From: Prauserella flavalba | Lineage (GTDB): Bacteria; Actinomycetota; Actinomycetes; Mycobacteriales; Pseudonocardiaceae | Assembly: GCF_003202235.1 (NCBI RefSeq) | Contig: NZ_MASU01000010.1 | Span: forward strand, 1-64,000 | DNA: 64,000 nucleotides | Reading direction: 5' to 3' | Shown: one piece after another, positions 1 through 11,338 of the stretch | Layout of the letters: each line of letters begins with the position of its first letter | How positions within the stretch are numbered: the stretch's first letter is position 1 | Made by a program: the position numbers and the translations under genes | Notes under the pieces: generated by a model | The model's database searches: none | What the model saw: only the letters and a program-made list of their open reading frames with translations | Told to the model about the DNA's origin: nothing

Positions 1-85
1 CACACTGTTGGGTCCTGAGGCAGCACGGTGGTGTTGTTTCGGTGTGGTGTTTGAGAATTGTAGAGTGAGTGCGAGCATCTTTGTG
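1..85 (+). other. 3' end of the 16S-23S internal transcribed spacer
   Basis: Sequence before the 23S gene. It contains the antitermination-like string TGTTGGGTCCTGAGG typical of actinobacterial rRNA spacers, and the left arm of the 23S processing stalk. No tRNA gene is visible in the part present; the 16S gene lies outside the window. Confidence 0.8.
42..73 (+). other. left arm of the 23S rRNA processing stalk
   Basis: These 32 bases pair with 3219-3250 beyond the 23S 3' end: 30 Watson-Crick pairs, one G-U and one G-G mismatch. Such flanking complements form the long stem cut by RNase III during 23S maturation. The pairing is seen directly; the RNase III role is known from bacterial rRNA operons in general. 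Confidence 0.8.
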
Positions 86-3208
<3,123 letters not shown>

Positions 3209-3218
3209 AAAGGTGCTA

Positions 3219-3250
3219 CGCACTCACTCTACGATTCTGAAACACCACAC
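3219..3250 (+). other. right arm of the 23S rRNA processing stalk
   Basis: Complement of positions 42-73; together they close a 32-bp stem around the 23S gene. It lies in the 23S-5S spacer. Confidence 0.8.
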
Positions 3251-3285
3251 GCATGTGATATGTGGATAGTGATGGTTTCACCAGT

Positions 3286-3404
3286 GTTTCGGTGGTTATA
3301 GCGGTGGGGTCACGCCCGGTCCCATTCCGAACCCGGAAGCTAAGCCCACCAGCGCCGATGGTACTGCACCCGTGGGGGTGTGGGAGAGTAGGACACCGCC
3401 GAAC
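3286..3404 (+). rRNA. rrf: 5S ribosomal RNA
   Basis: About 119 nt, closed by GTTTCGG at the start and CCGAAC at the end. Internal conserved blocks CCCGGTCCCATTCCGAAC and GGGAGAGTAGGACACCGCC are present. Third gene of the rRNA operon, 77 bases after the 23S gene. Confidence 0.97.
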
Positions 3405-3415
3405 TTAACTTACGG

Positions 3416-3457
3416 AGGCCCGTTAGGGTTGGTCTGCTGGCCACCCTAACGGGCCTT
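3416..3457 (+). terminator. rRNA operon terminator hairpin
   Basis: Perfect 13-bp inverted repeat GGCCCGTTAGGGT / ACCCTAACGGGCC with a 13-base loop, 12 bases past the 5S gene. There is no long T-run after it, as is common in high-GC actinobacteria. Confidence 0.85.
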
Positions 3458-3504
3458 CAGCATGTCTACGTTCATAGTGCAGAAGCAGTTCAGTAGGAGG
3501 ACAC

Positions 3505-5175
3505 GTGTCCGAGTTCGGTCGACGCGGCTCACGGGACGACGGCGAGTCCGCTCGACCGCAGCGCCGGAATGAGGGCAACCGCGGCTCGTACCGCAACGAC
3601 CGGGAGGGACGGCCGAACCGCGGCGGGGACTTCCGCCGCGACGACCGGCCCCGCAGGGAGCGAGACGACCGCCCACGGGGCAAGGGTTCCTTCCGCGAGG
3701 ACCGTCCGTACCGGGATCGCGACGACCGCGGCCGGGGCGAGCGTTCCTACCGGGACCGCAACGACCGCCCCTACCGGGACGACCGTCCGCGCCGCGACGA
3801 TCGCGGGCGCGGCGGTGACCGCCCGTACCGGGATCGCGACGATCGTTCACGTGGTGACCGGCCCTTCCGCGATCGGGACGACCGTGGGCGTGGCGGTGAC
3901 CGGCCGTTCCGGGACCGGGACGACCGTGGGCGTGGCGGTGACCGGTCCTTCCGCGATCGGGACGACCGTGGGCGTGGCGGTGACCGGCCGTTCCGGGACC
4001 GGGACGACCGTGGACGTGGCGGCGACCGCTCCTTCCACGACCGCGGCGATCGGCCCCGCGGCGGTGACCGGCCGTTCCGCGACCGCGATGACCGTGGGCG
4101 TGGCGGTGACCGGCCGTTCCGGGACCGGGACGACCGTGGACGTGGCGGCGACCGCTCCTTCCACGACCGCGGCGATCGGCCCCGCGGCGGTGACCGGCCG
4201 TTCCGCGACCGCGATGACCGTGGACGCGGTGGCGACCGGCCGTTCCGCGACCGCGATGACCGTGGACGTGGCGGCGACCGGCCGTTCCGCGACCGGGACG
4301 ACCGTGGACGTGGCGGTGACCGGCCCTTCCGCGACCGGGACGACCGGCCTCATGGCAAGAGCGACCGGCCCCGGCGGGACCGCGACGACCGGCCGGCGCG
4401 AACGGAGCGCCCGCGCCGCGACGACCGGCCACAGCGCGAGAACCGGCCCCCTGCCGAGTCCACGCCGCGCGTGGAACGCAGCGACGAGGCCGTGGCGCGC
4501 GAGCTGCTCGAAGCCCCCGAACTGCCCGAGGGCATCGACTACGCCGACCTCGACCCCGAGGCCCGGCGGGAGCTGCGCTCGTTGCCGAAGGAGCTCGCCG
4601 AGCGCATCGGCAGGCACCTCGTCGCGGCCGGGACGCTGATCGACGAGGACCCCGAGGCCGCGCTCGCACACGCGAAGTACGCCAAGTCGAAGGCCTCCCG
4701 CATCCCCGTGGTGCGCGAGGCGGCCGGGCTCGCCGCCTACCACGCCGGCAAGTGGTCGGAGGCCTTGTCGGAGCTGCGGGCCGTGCGGCGGATGACGCGC
4801 ACCGACGCGCACGTCGCCGTGATCGCCGACGCCGAGCGCGCGATGGGCCGCCCCGAGCGGGCACTCGACATCGCCAAGGAAACCGACACCGCGAGCCTGC
4901 CGAAGGAGGTCTCGATCGAGCTGAAGATCGTCGCGGCCGGGGCCCGGCGCGACCTCGGCCAGCTCGACGCCGCCGTCGTGGCGCTCCAGGGCGACGACCT
5001 CGACCCCAAGCGCAGGCAGCCGTGGAGCGCGCGCCTCTTCTACGCCTACGCGGACAACCTCGCCGCGGCGGGCCGCGCCGAGGAGGCCGTGCGCTGGTTC
5101 CTCCACGCCGCCGACGCCGACTCCGAGGAGGAGACCGACGCGGCCGAGCGAGCGGCGGAGCTGGCCGGTGACTGA
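3505..5175 (+). CDS. TPR protein with Arg/Asp-rich repeat tract (Rv1691-like)
   Basis: 556 aa from a GTG preceded by AGGAGG four bases upstream. Residues 1 to about 330 are low complexity and highly charged (Arg, Asp, Gly), built largely from a 14-residue unit GGDRPFRDRDDRGR and variants such as GGDRSFHDRGDRPR. From about 335 onward there is a globular helical region (ELPEGIDYADLDPEARREL onward) resembling tetratricopeptide proteins. Its position beside a HAD phosphatase, a small protein and tlyA matches Rv1691 of M. tuberculosis. Charge patterning suggests a disordered RNA- or phosphate-binding tail, but the function is unknown. The stop overlaps the next gene by 8 bases, so the two are probably translationally coupled. 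Confidence 0.85.
   Translation: MSEFGRRGSRDDGESARPQRRNEGNRGSYRNDREGRPNRGGDFRRDDRPRRERDDRPRGKGSFREDRPYRDRDDRGRGERSYRDRNDRPYRDDRPRRDDRGRGGDRPYRDRDDRSRGDRPFRDRDDRGRGGDRPFRDRDDRGRGGDRSFRDRDDRGRGGDRPFRDRDDRGRGGDRSFHDRGDRPRGGDRPFRDRDDRGRGGDRPFRDRDDRGRGGDRSFHDRGDRPRGGDRPFRDRDDRGRGGDRPFRDRDDRGRGGDRPFRDRDDRGRGGDRPFRDRDDRPHGKSDRPRRDRDDRPARTERPRRDDRPQRENRPPAESTPRVERSDEAVARELLEAPELPEGIDYADLDPEARRELRSLPKELAERIGRHLVAAGTLIDEDPEAALAHAKYAKSKASRIPVVREAAGLAAYHAGKWSEALSELRAVRRMTRTDAHVAVIADAERAMGRPERALDIAKETDTASLPKEVSIELKIVAAGARRDLGQLDAAVVALQGDDLDPKRRQPWSARLFYAYADNLAAAGRAEEAVRWFLHAADADSEEETDAAERAAELAGD
3790..4370 (+). repeat. coding minisatellite, 42-bp units, with an exact 126-bp duplication
   Basis: In-frame tandem units of 42 bp encode the 14-residue repeat of the TPR protein. 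A three-unit block of 126 bp starting near 3965 recurs almost exactly at 4091 (for example ACCGTGGGCG at 3965 and 4091). The DNA-level identity of the blocks points to recent unequal exchange or replication slippage. Confidence 0.85.
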
Positions 5176-6166
5176 CGGCGCGCTGCTCGACCGCCACGAC
5201 GCCGTCCTGCTCGACCTCGACGGCACCGTCTACCACGGCGTGCGGCCGATCCCGCACGCCGCGGAGGCGATCGGCCGCGCCCGCGACCGGGGCACGTCCA
5301 TTCGGTTCGTCACCAACAACGCCTCCAAGGCACCCGAGGCGGTGGCCGAGCACCTGAAGTCGCTCGGCGTCGTCGCCGAACCCGGCGAGGTCCTCACCAG
5401 CGCGCAGGCCGCGGCGCGGGTGCTCCGCGACCACCTGCCCGAGGGCGCGGCCGTGCTCGTGGTGGGCGCCGGTTCGCTCGCCGCCGAGGTCGACGGCGGA
5501 GGGCTGCGCTCGGTCCGCAAGGCCGACGCCGGCGTCGCCGCCGTGGTGCAGGGCCACTCGCCCAAGACCGGCTGGGCCGACCTCGCCGAGGCGTGCGTCG
5601 CCATCCGCGAGGGCGCCCTGTGGGTCGCCTGCAACGCCGACGCCACCCTGCCCACGGAACGCGGCCTGCTGCCCGGCAACGGCGCCATGGTCGCCGCGCT
5701 GAAGGCGGCGACCGACCGCGCGCCGATCGTCGCGGGCAAGCCGGAACCGCCGTTGTTCCGCACGGCCGCCGAGTCGGCGCGCGCGACCGCCCCGCTCGTG
5801 GTCGGCGACCGGCTCGACACCGACATCGCGGGTGCGGTGGCCGCGGGCGTCGACTCGCTCGTGGTGCTGACCGGGGTCGCCACCCCGGTCAGCCTGCTCG
5901 CCGCGATCCCCGCCGAACGCCCGCGCTACCTCGCCGCCGACCTCACGGGTCTCGACGGCAAGGCCGACGAGCTGGAGATCGGTCCCCGGCCCGGCTGGCG
6001 CGCCGAGGCCCGCGACGGCGAGCTGGTGGTCACGAGAGACGGCGGCCACGACGGTCTCGACCTGCTGCGGGCGCTGTGCGACGCGGCGTGGCGCCACGGC
6101 GTGACCACCGTGCGTGCCGGCGACGGCCAGGCCGCCACCGCGCTCGGCGACCTCGGACTGGGCTGA
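5168..6166 (+). CDS. HAD-IIA family hydrolase (NagD-like phosphatase)
   Basis: 332 aa. HAD motif I is DLDGT with nucleophile D16 and D18; motif II Thr is T49 in FVTNNASK; motif III Lys is in GKPEPPLF (about 190); motif IV is VGDRLDTDIAG (about 215). A cap domain lies between motifs II and III, as in sugar/glycerol-phosphate and 4-nitrophenyl phosphatases. Orthologue by position of Rv1692. The GTG start overlaps the preceding gene by 8 bases. The natural substrate cannot be told from sequence. Confidence 0.93.
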   Translation: MTDGALLDRHDAVLLDLDGTVYHGVRPIPHAAEAIGRARDRGTSIRFVTNNASKAPEAVAEHLKSLGVVAEPGEVLTSAQAAARVLRDHLPEGAAVLVVGAGSLAAEVDGGGLRSVRKADAGVAAVVQGHSPKTGWADLAEACVAIREGALWVACNADATLPTERGLLPGNGAMVAALKAATDRAPIVAGKPEPPLFRTAAESARATAPLVVGDRLDTDIAGAVAAGVDSLVVLTGVATPVSLLAAIPAERPRYLAADLTGLDGKADELEIGPRPGWRAEARDGELVVTRDGGHDGLDLLRALCDAAWRHGVTTVRAGDGQAATALGDLGLG

Positions 6167-6218
6167 ACTGCTCCGTACGCCTCCGCCGTCGCGCCACCGG
6201 ATCGGATAGCGTTGAGGC

Positions 6219-6434
6219 GTGCAGGAACACACGAACCCCGTACCGCGCCCGGTCCCGGGGCCGCCGCCCGGCATGGCGCCGGCGCCGCAGGAGACCGACC
6301 CGAGGGCCGGCATCGAGGAGGCCATCGCCGGGCTCGACGAGCTCGACGACCTGCCCCCGGCCGAGCACGTCGAGCGCTTCGACGCGGTGCACACGGAGCT
6401 GGCCGTGGCGCTGTCCAGCATCGACAAGGTCTAG
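6219..6434 (+). CDS. small conserved protein, 71 aa (Rv1693-like position)
   Basis: Starts at GTG with a weak TTGAGG upstream. The N-terminus is Pro-rich; the C-terminal 45 residues are acidic and helical (GIEEAIAGLDELDDLPPAEH onward). It sits 2 bases before the tlyA start, and a small protein occupies the same slot in M. tuberculosis. No domain or motif supports a function; it may be co-translated with TlyA. Confidence 0.75.
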   Translation: MQEHTNPVPRPVPGPPPGMAPAPQETDPRAGIEEAIAGLDELDDLPPAEHVERFDAVHTELAVALSSIDKV

Positions 6435-6436
6435 CG

Positions 6437-7252
6437 GTGCCTCGCAGGGCCCGCCTGGACGCCGAGCTCGTCCGCCGAGGGCTCGCCCGGTCCAGGGAAC
6501 ACGCCAGCTCCCTCATCGGTGAGGGCAAGGTGACCGTGCGCGGCATGGTCGCCCGCAAACCGGCCACGAGCGTCGAGGCCGACGCCGCGATCGTCGTGCG
6601 CACCGCCGACGACCCCGGCTGGGCCTCCCGCGGTGCCCACAAGCTGCTCGGCGCGCTCAGCGCGTTCGAGGCGGCGGGGCTGACCGTGGAGGGCAGGCGC
6701 TGTCTCGACGCGGGAGCCTCCACCGGCGGGTTCACCGACGTGCTGCTGCGCAGGGGCGCGCGCACGGTGGTCGCCGCCGACGTCGGGCGCGGCCTGCTCG
6801 ACTGGCGGCTGCGGACCGACGACCGCGTGGTGGTGCTGGACAAGACCAACGTCCGCAACCTCACCCCGGAGCAGCTCGGCGGCCAGGTCGACCTCGTCGT
6901 CGCCGACCTCTCGTTCATCTCGCTGAAGCTCGTGCTGCCCGCGCTCGCCGCGTGCGCGGGCGAGGGAGCCGACCTGCTGCCCATGGTCAAACCGCAGTTC
7001 GAGGTCGGCAAGGAGCGCCTCGGCAGCGGCGGCGTGGTCCGCGACCCGGAGCTGAGGGCCGACGCCGTGCTGGGCGTGCTCACCGAGGCCAAGGGCCTCG
7101 GGCTCAGTGCGCGCGGCGTGGTCGCGAGCCCGCTGCCCGGCCCATCGGGCAACGTCGAGTACTTCGCGTGGCTGCGCCGAGCCGACCCCGGGGAGGACGC
7201 GGCCGACCCCGGCGAACTGGTCCGCACCGCCGTCCGGGAAGGCCCGTCGTGA
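6437..7252 (+). CDS. tlyA: TlyA family rRNA 2'-O-methyltransferase
   Basis: 271 aa. An N-terminal S4 RNA-binding domain (about 1-62, from VPRRARLDAELVRRGLARS) is followed by an FtsJ/Rossmann methyltransferase domain with SAM loop CLDAGASTGGFTD (from about 89) and VVADLSFISLK. In mycobacteria TlyA methylates 16S C1409 and 23S C1920 and makes ribosomes capreomycin-sensitive. The GTG at 6437 was chosen because it begins the S4 domain; longer in-frame starts overlap the preceding gene. The stop overlaps nadK by 4 bases. Confidence 0.95.
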   Translation: MPRRARLDAELVRRGLARSREHASSLIGEGKVTVRGMVARKPATSVEADAAIVVRTADDPGWASRGAHKLLGALSAFEAAGLTVEGRRCLDAGASTGGFTDVLLRRGARTVVAADVGRGLLDWRLRTDDRVVVLDKTNVRNLTPEQLGGQVDLVVADLSFISLKLVLPALAACAGEGADLLPMVKPQFEVGKERLGSGGVVRDPELRADAVLGVLTEAKGLGLSARGVVASPLPGPSGNVEYFAWLRRADPGEDAADPGELVRTAVREGPS

Positions 7253-8196
7253 CCGAAGCGTGCGAAACGCGCGAAGTGCTCCTGGTCGTGCATCCCGACC
7301 GGGAGGCCACGAGGAGCGCCGCCAGGGAGGTCGCCGTCCGGCTCGCCGAGGCCGGGATGTGGCTGCGGGTGATCGACGAGGAGGTGCTGCGGCTCGTCGA
7401 ACCCGAGGACCACGACATGCCGTGCACCGTCGTCGCCCCCGAGGACAACCCCGCCAAGGGCGTCGAACTGGTGCTCGTGCTGGGCGGCGACGGGACGCTG
7501 CTGCGGGCCGCCGAGCTCGCCAGGCCGGCCGGGGTGCCCGTGCTCGGGGTCAACCTGGGGCGCGTCGGGTTCCTCACCGAGGCCGAGTCCGACGCGGTCG
7601 CCGCCACCGTCGACCGCGTGGTCACCGGCCGGTACCGCATCGAGGAGCGCATGACGATCGACGTCACCGTGACCCTCGGCGGCAAGGTCGTCGCCGAGAC
7701 GTGGGCGCTCAACGAGGCGAGCGTGGAGAAGGCCTCGCGGGAACGGGTTCTCGACGCGCTCATCGAGGTCGACGGCAGGCCCGTGTCGTCGTTCGGCTGC
7801 GACGGCGTGCTGTGCTCGACCCCGACCGGCTCCACGGCGTACGCGTTCTCGGCGGGCGGACCGGTGGTGTGGCCGGACGTGGAGGCCCTGCTGGTGGTGC
7901 CGAGCAACGCGCACGCGATGTTCTCCCGCCCGCTCGTGGTCTCGCGCTCGTCGGTGATCACGGTGCAGGTCGACCCCGACGGCTCGCCCGCGGTGCTGAC
8001 CTGCGACGGACTGCGCCACGTCGAGCTGGAGCCGGGTGCGCGCGTGCAGGTGGTCGCGGGATCGGTGCCGGTCCGGCTGGTGCACCTGTGGGACGGCCCG
8101 TTCACCGACCGGCTCGTGCACAAGTTCGCGCTGCCGGTGAAGAGCTGGCGGGAGCGGCACGACCGCAGGGGCAGCCGCGGCACCGAACCTTCTTGA
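7249..8196 (+). CDS. nadK: NAD kinase
   Basis: 315 aa. Phosphorylates NAD to NADP. Signature GGDGT loop (about 79-83) and the NEAS segment (about 155) are intact, as is the C-terminal GCDGVLCSTPTGSTAYAFSA motif. The GTGA overlap with tlyA indicates translational coupling. Same position as Rv1695 between tlyA and recN. Confidence 0.97.
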   Translation: MTEACETREVLLVVHPDREATRSAAREVAVRLAEAGMWLRVIDEEVLRLVEPEDHDMPCTVVAPEDNPAKGVELVLVLGGDGTLLRAAELARPAGVPVLGVNLGRVGFLTEAESDAVAATVDRVVTGRYRIEERMTIDVTVTLGGKVVAETWALNEASVEKASRERVLDALIEVDGRPVSSFGCDGVLCSTPTGSTAYAFSAGGPVVWPDVEALLVVPSNAHAMFSRPLVVSRSSVITVQVDPDGSPAVLTCDGLRHVELEPGARVQVVAGSVPVRLVHLWDGPFTDRLVHKFALPVKSWRERHDRRGSRGTEPS

Positions 8197-8238
8197 CCGA
8201 GTCACCCGGATGTCGGTGGTGGCCGCTACGGTGGTGGC

Positions 8239-10056
8239 GTGCTGGCCGAGATGCGAATCCAGGGCCTCGGGGTCATCGAGGACGCCCTGCTCGAACTGCA
8301 CCCGGGATTCACCGTGGTCACCGGGGAGACCGGTGCGGGCAAGACCATGGTCGTCACCGGGTTGCACCTGCTCTCGGGTGGCCGCGCGGAGGCGTCGAAG
8401 GTCCGGACCGGCACCGGGAAGGCCACCGTCGAGGGCCGCTTCGAGAACGTGACCGCCGAGCAGGCGACGAAGATCGTCACGGACGCCGGGGCCGATGTCG
8501 ACGAGGACGGCAGTGTCATCGCGCTGCGGTCGGTGAACGCCGACGGGCGCTCCCGCGCACACCTCGGCGGGCGTTCGGTGCCGGTCGGCGTGCTCGCCGA
8601 CCTGTCCGAGCAGCTGCTCGCCGTGCACGGGCAGAACGACCAGCTGCGGCTGCTGCGCCCCGCCGAACAGCGCGCGGTGATCGACCGCTTCGCCGGTGAG
8701 GCCGTCGCCGCTCCGCTCGCCGAGTACCGGCGCGTGCGCGAGGACTGGATCGCCGTGGCCACGGAGCTGCGGGAGCGCTCGAGCCGCTCGCGCGAGCTGG
8801 CCCAGCAGGCCGACATGCTGCGGCACGGGCTCACCGAGATCGAGGCCGTCGACCCCGCGCCCGGCGAGGACGCCGAGCTGACCGAGCAGGTCAAGCGGCT
8901 CGCCGCGATCGACGAGCTGCGGGAGGCGGCGAGCGCGGCGAGCGTCGCCGTGTCGGGCTCCGCCGAGGGCGACCCCGACGTGCCCGGTGCCCTCGGGCTG
9001 CTCGCCGAGGCCCGGCGCAGGCTCACCGCGGCCGAGGACGCCGCGCTGTCCGACCTCGAGCCACGGCTCGCCGAGGCGTCCGTGCTGCTCGGCGACGTCG
9101 GCGCCGAGCTGACCGCCTACCTGGAGTCGCTGGACGCCGATCCCGAGCGACTCGAACAGATCCTGGCCAGGCAGGCCGAGCTGAAGAAGCTGACCCGCAA
9201 GTACGCGGCCGACGTCGACGGCGTGCTCGCGTGGGCGGAGGACGCCCGCGCCCGCCTGGAGACCATGGACACCTCCGACGAGGCACTCGCCCAGCTCGCG
9301 GCGCGCCGGGACGAGCTGGCCGCCGAGCTGGCCGGGCACGCCGCGGACGTGTCGGCCGCCCGCACGGCGGCGGCGCGGGAGCTGGCCGGGGAGATCACCG
9401 CCGAGCTGGCCGGGCTGGCGATGGGGCAGGCCGAGATCGAGATCACCGTCAGCGCCAGGCAGGCCGAGTCCGGCGACCCGCAGGAGCTGAAGGTCGGCGG
9501 TCAGGTCGTGCACGCGGGCCCGGACGGTGTCGACGAGGTGGAGCTGCTGCTCAAGGCCCACAACGGCGCGCCGCCGCTGCCGGTGCACAAGGCCGCCTCC
9601 GGTGGTGAGCTGTCCCGCGTCATGCTCGCGATCGAGGTGGTGCTCGCCCACGCCGACACGGTCGGCACACTCGTCTTCGACGAGGTGGACGCCGGCGTCG
9701 GTGGGCGGGCCGCCGTGGAGATCGGCAGGCGGCTCGCGAAGCTCGCGCGCAGCCACCAGGTCCTCGTGGTCACCCACCTGCCCCAGGTCGCCGCGTTCGC
9801 CGACCGGCACCTCGTGGTGGACAAGGGCACCTCGGGCGGCGTCACCCGCAGCGGCGTCACCGTGCTCGCCCAGTCCGATCGCGTTGCGGAACTGGCGCGG
9901 ATGCTCGCCGGTCTCGACGGCACCGAAACGGGTCGCGCGCACGCCGAGGAACTACTCAACGCGGCCGAGAATTTCAAAAAGACACCCGAACCGGTGACGG
10001 CTTCGCGTTCGGGCAAGGGGGCCAAGAAGAAGCCGGGGAGCAAAAAGAACTCCTGA
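8239..10056 (+). CDS. recN: DNA repair protein RecN
   Basis: 605 aa SMC-like ATPase acting in double-strand break repair. Walker A is GETGAGKT (29-36); a long charged helical middle (about 170-400) forms the coiled coil; the ABC signature SGGELSRVML and Walker B LVFDEVDAGVGG (about 478) lie near the end, followed by the VVTHLPQVAAFAD switch-His region. The C-terminus is a Lys/Ser-rich tail. Start GTG lies 42 bases after nadK. Confidence 0.97.
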   Translation: MLAEMRIQGLGVIEDALLELHPGFTVVTGETGAGKTMVVTGLHLLSGGRAEASKVRTGTGKATVEGRFENVTAEQATKIVTDAGADVDEDGSVIALRSVNADGRSRAHLGGRSVPVGVLADLSEQLLAVHGQNDQLRLLRPAEQRAVIDRFAGEAVAAPLAEYRRVREDWIAVATELRERSSRSRELAQQADMLRHGLTEIEAVDPAPGEDAELTEQVKRLAAIDELREAASAASVAVSGSAEGDPDVPGALGLLAEARRRLTAAEDAALSDLEPRLAEASVLLGDVGAELTAYLESLDADPERLEQILARQAELKKLTRKYAADVDGVLAWAEDARARLETMDTSDEALAQLAARRDELAAELAGHAADVSAARTAAARELAGEITAELAGLAMGQAEIEITVSARQAESGDPQELKVGGQVVHAGPDGVDEVELLLKAHNGAPPLPVHKAASGGELSRVMLAIEVVLAHADTVGTLVFDEVDAGVGGRAAVEIGRRLAKLARSHQVLVVTHLPQVAAFADRHLVVDKGTSGGVTRSGVTVLAQSDRVAELARMLAGLDGTETGRAHAEELLNAAENFKKTPEPVTASRSGKGAKKKPGSKKNS

Positions 10057-10092
10057 TCGCCCGCTGTGGAGCACGACACAGTGCCTCGTAAA

Positions 10093-10107
10093 GGGCGGCT
10101 TCCGCCC
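10093..10107 (+). terminator. small hairpin after recN
   Basis: GGGCGG-CTT-CCGCCC, a 6-bp stem with a 3-base loop, 36 bases past the recN stop and 46 bases before steA. Without a T-run it may be an attenuator or simply a GC-rich chance pairing. Confidence 0.35.
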
Positions 10108-10153
10108 GGTGTGTCGGCGGAGTTTTCGCGCGCCCGTTTGTCACTATCGCCTC

Positions 10154-11338
10154 ATGAAACTCACCGGTCTGCTCGCACGAACCAAGGAGGCGCTGCCCGG
10201 CGTGAGTGGAGTCGCCCGGGTCGATCGGCGCACCCGGGATCTGCTGCGCAGGCTCGGACCCGGTGAGATCGCGGTGCTGGACCAAGTCGACCTCGACCGG
10301 GCCACCGCGGACGCGCTGGTGGAGGCAGGCGTCGCCGCCGTCGTCAACGCGGCACCGTCCATTTCGGGCAGGTTCCCCAACCTCGGGCCGGAAATCCTTG
10401 TCGCCGAGGGCATCCCGCTGATCGACAACGTCGGCGGCGAGGTACTGCGGCGCATCAAGGACGGCAGCCGCGTGCGGATCCACGAGGGCGTCGTCTACTC
10501 CGGCGAGCGCAGGGTCGGCTCGGGCACCGTGCAGACCAGCGAGAGCGTCGCCGACCAGATGATCGAGGCCAAGGCCGGGATGTCCACGCAGCTGGAGGCG
10601 TTCTCGGCCAACACCATCGAGTTCCTGCGCAGGGAACGCACGCTCATCCTCGACGGCGTCGGCGTCCCCGAGCTGCGGATCTCGTTGCGCGACCGGCACG
10701 TCGTGGTGGTCGCGCCCGGCAACGGGCACGCGGAGGACCTGCGCGGGCTGAAGAAGTACATCGCCGAGCACCGGCCGGTGCTCATCGGCGTCGACTCGGC
10801 CGCCGACACGCTGCGCGCCCACGGCTACACGCCCGACGTCATCGTCGGCGACCCGAGCGGGATCGAGGCCGCGACGCTCAAGGCGGGCGGCGAGGTCGTG
10901 GTCCCCGCGCAGCCGGACGGACACGCGCCCGGCGTCGAGCGCATCCAGGACCTCGGCATCGGCGCGGTGACGTTCCCCGCGTCGGGCAACGCCGAGGACC
11001 TCGCGCTGCTGCTGGCCGACACCCACGACGCGAGCCTCGTGGTGACGGTCGGTTTCCAGGCCACGCTGCGGGAGTTCCTCGACCACGGCCGCTCCGGCTC
11101 CAACCCGTCGACGTTCCTCACGCGGCTCAAGCTCGGCACGAAGCTGGTGGACGGCAAGGCCGTCGCGACACTGCACCGCAGCCGCGTGTCGGTGGGCGCC
11201 GTCGTGCTGCTCGTGCTCGCCGCGCTGGTGGTGGTGATCGCCGCGCTGCTGGTGTCCGACGTCGGCGGCGTCTACCTCGACTGGGTGCGCGACACCTGGA
11301 ATTCCTTCACAAGCTGGGTCAAGGGGCTCTTCACGTGA
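10154..11338 (+). CDS. steA: SteA-like cytokinetic ring/cell envelope protein
   Basis: 394 aa. Soluble N-terminal part (VVNAAPSISGRFPNLGP, about 59-75) and a thiamin-pyrophosphokinase-like fold (GVDSAADTLRAHGYTPDVIVGD) end in one C-terminal membrane helix (VGAVVLLVLAALVVVIAALL, about 349-368). This matches SteA of Corynebacterium, which works with SteB and influences cell-wall integrity. The ATG follows a 97-base gap from recN. The last codons overlap the next gene by 4 bases. Confidence 0.9.
   Translation: MKLTGLLARTKEALPGVSGVARVDRRTRDLLRRLGPGEIAVLDQVDLDRATADALVEAGVAAVVNAAPSISGRFPNLGPEILVAEGIPLIDNVGGEVLRRIKDGSRVRIHEGVVYSGERRVGSGTVQTSESVADQMIEAKAGMSTQLEAFSANTIEFLRRERTLILDGVGVPELRISLRDRHVVVVAPGNGHAEDLRGLKKYIAEHRPVLIGVDSAADTLRAHGYTPDVIVGDPSGIEAATLKAGGEVVVPAQPDGHAPGVERIQDLGIGAVTFPASGNAEDLALLLADTHDASLVVTVGFQATLREFLDHGRSGSNPSTFLTRLKLGTKLVDGKAVATLHRSRVSVGAVVLLVLAALVVVIAALLVSDVGGVYLDWVRDTWNSFTSWVKGLFT

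Noticed and set aside
3790-4370. CRISPR-like tandem repeats
   Set aside because: Units are contiguous, in-frame, 42 bp and coding; there are no spacers.
3446-6427. 993-residue open frame on the minus strand opposite the TPR and HAD genes
   Set aside because: Its sequence is an antisense image of the Arg/Asp repeat (GRRHVHGRPG-type repeats) and of GC-rich codons. The plus-strand frames have clear domains and ribosome-binding sites.
5926-9942. 1338-residue open frame on the minus strand across tlyA, nadK and recN
   Set aside because: Typical shadow frame of high-GC DNA; three well-supported genes occupy the other strand.
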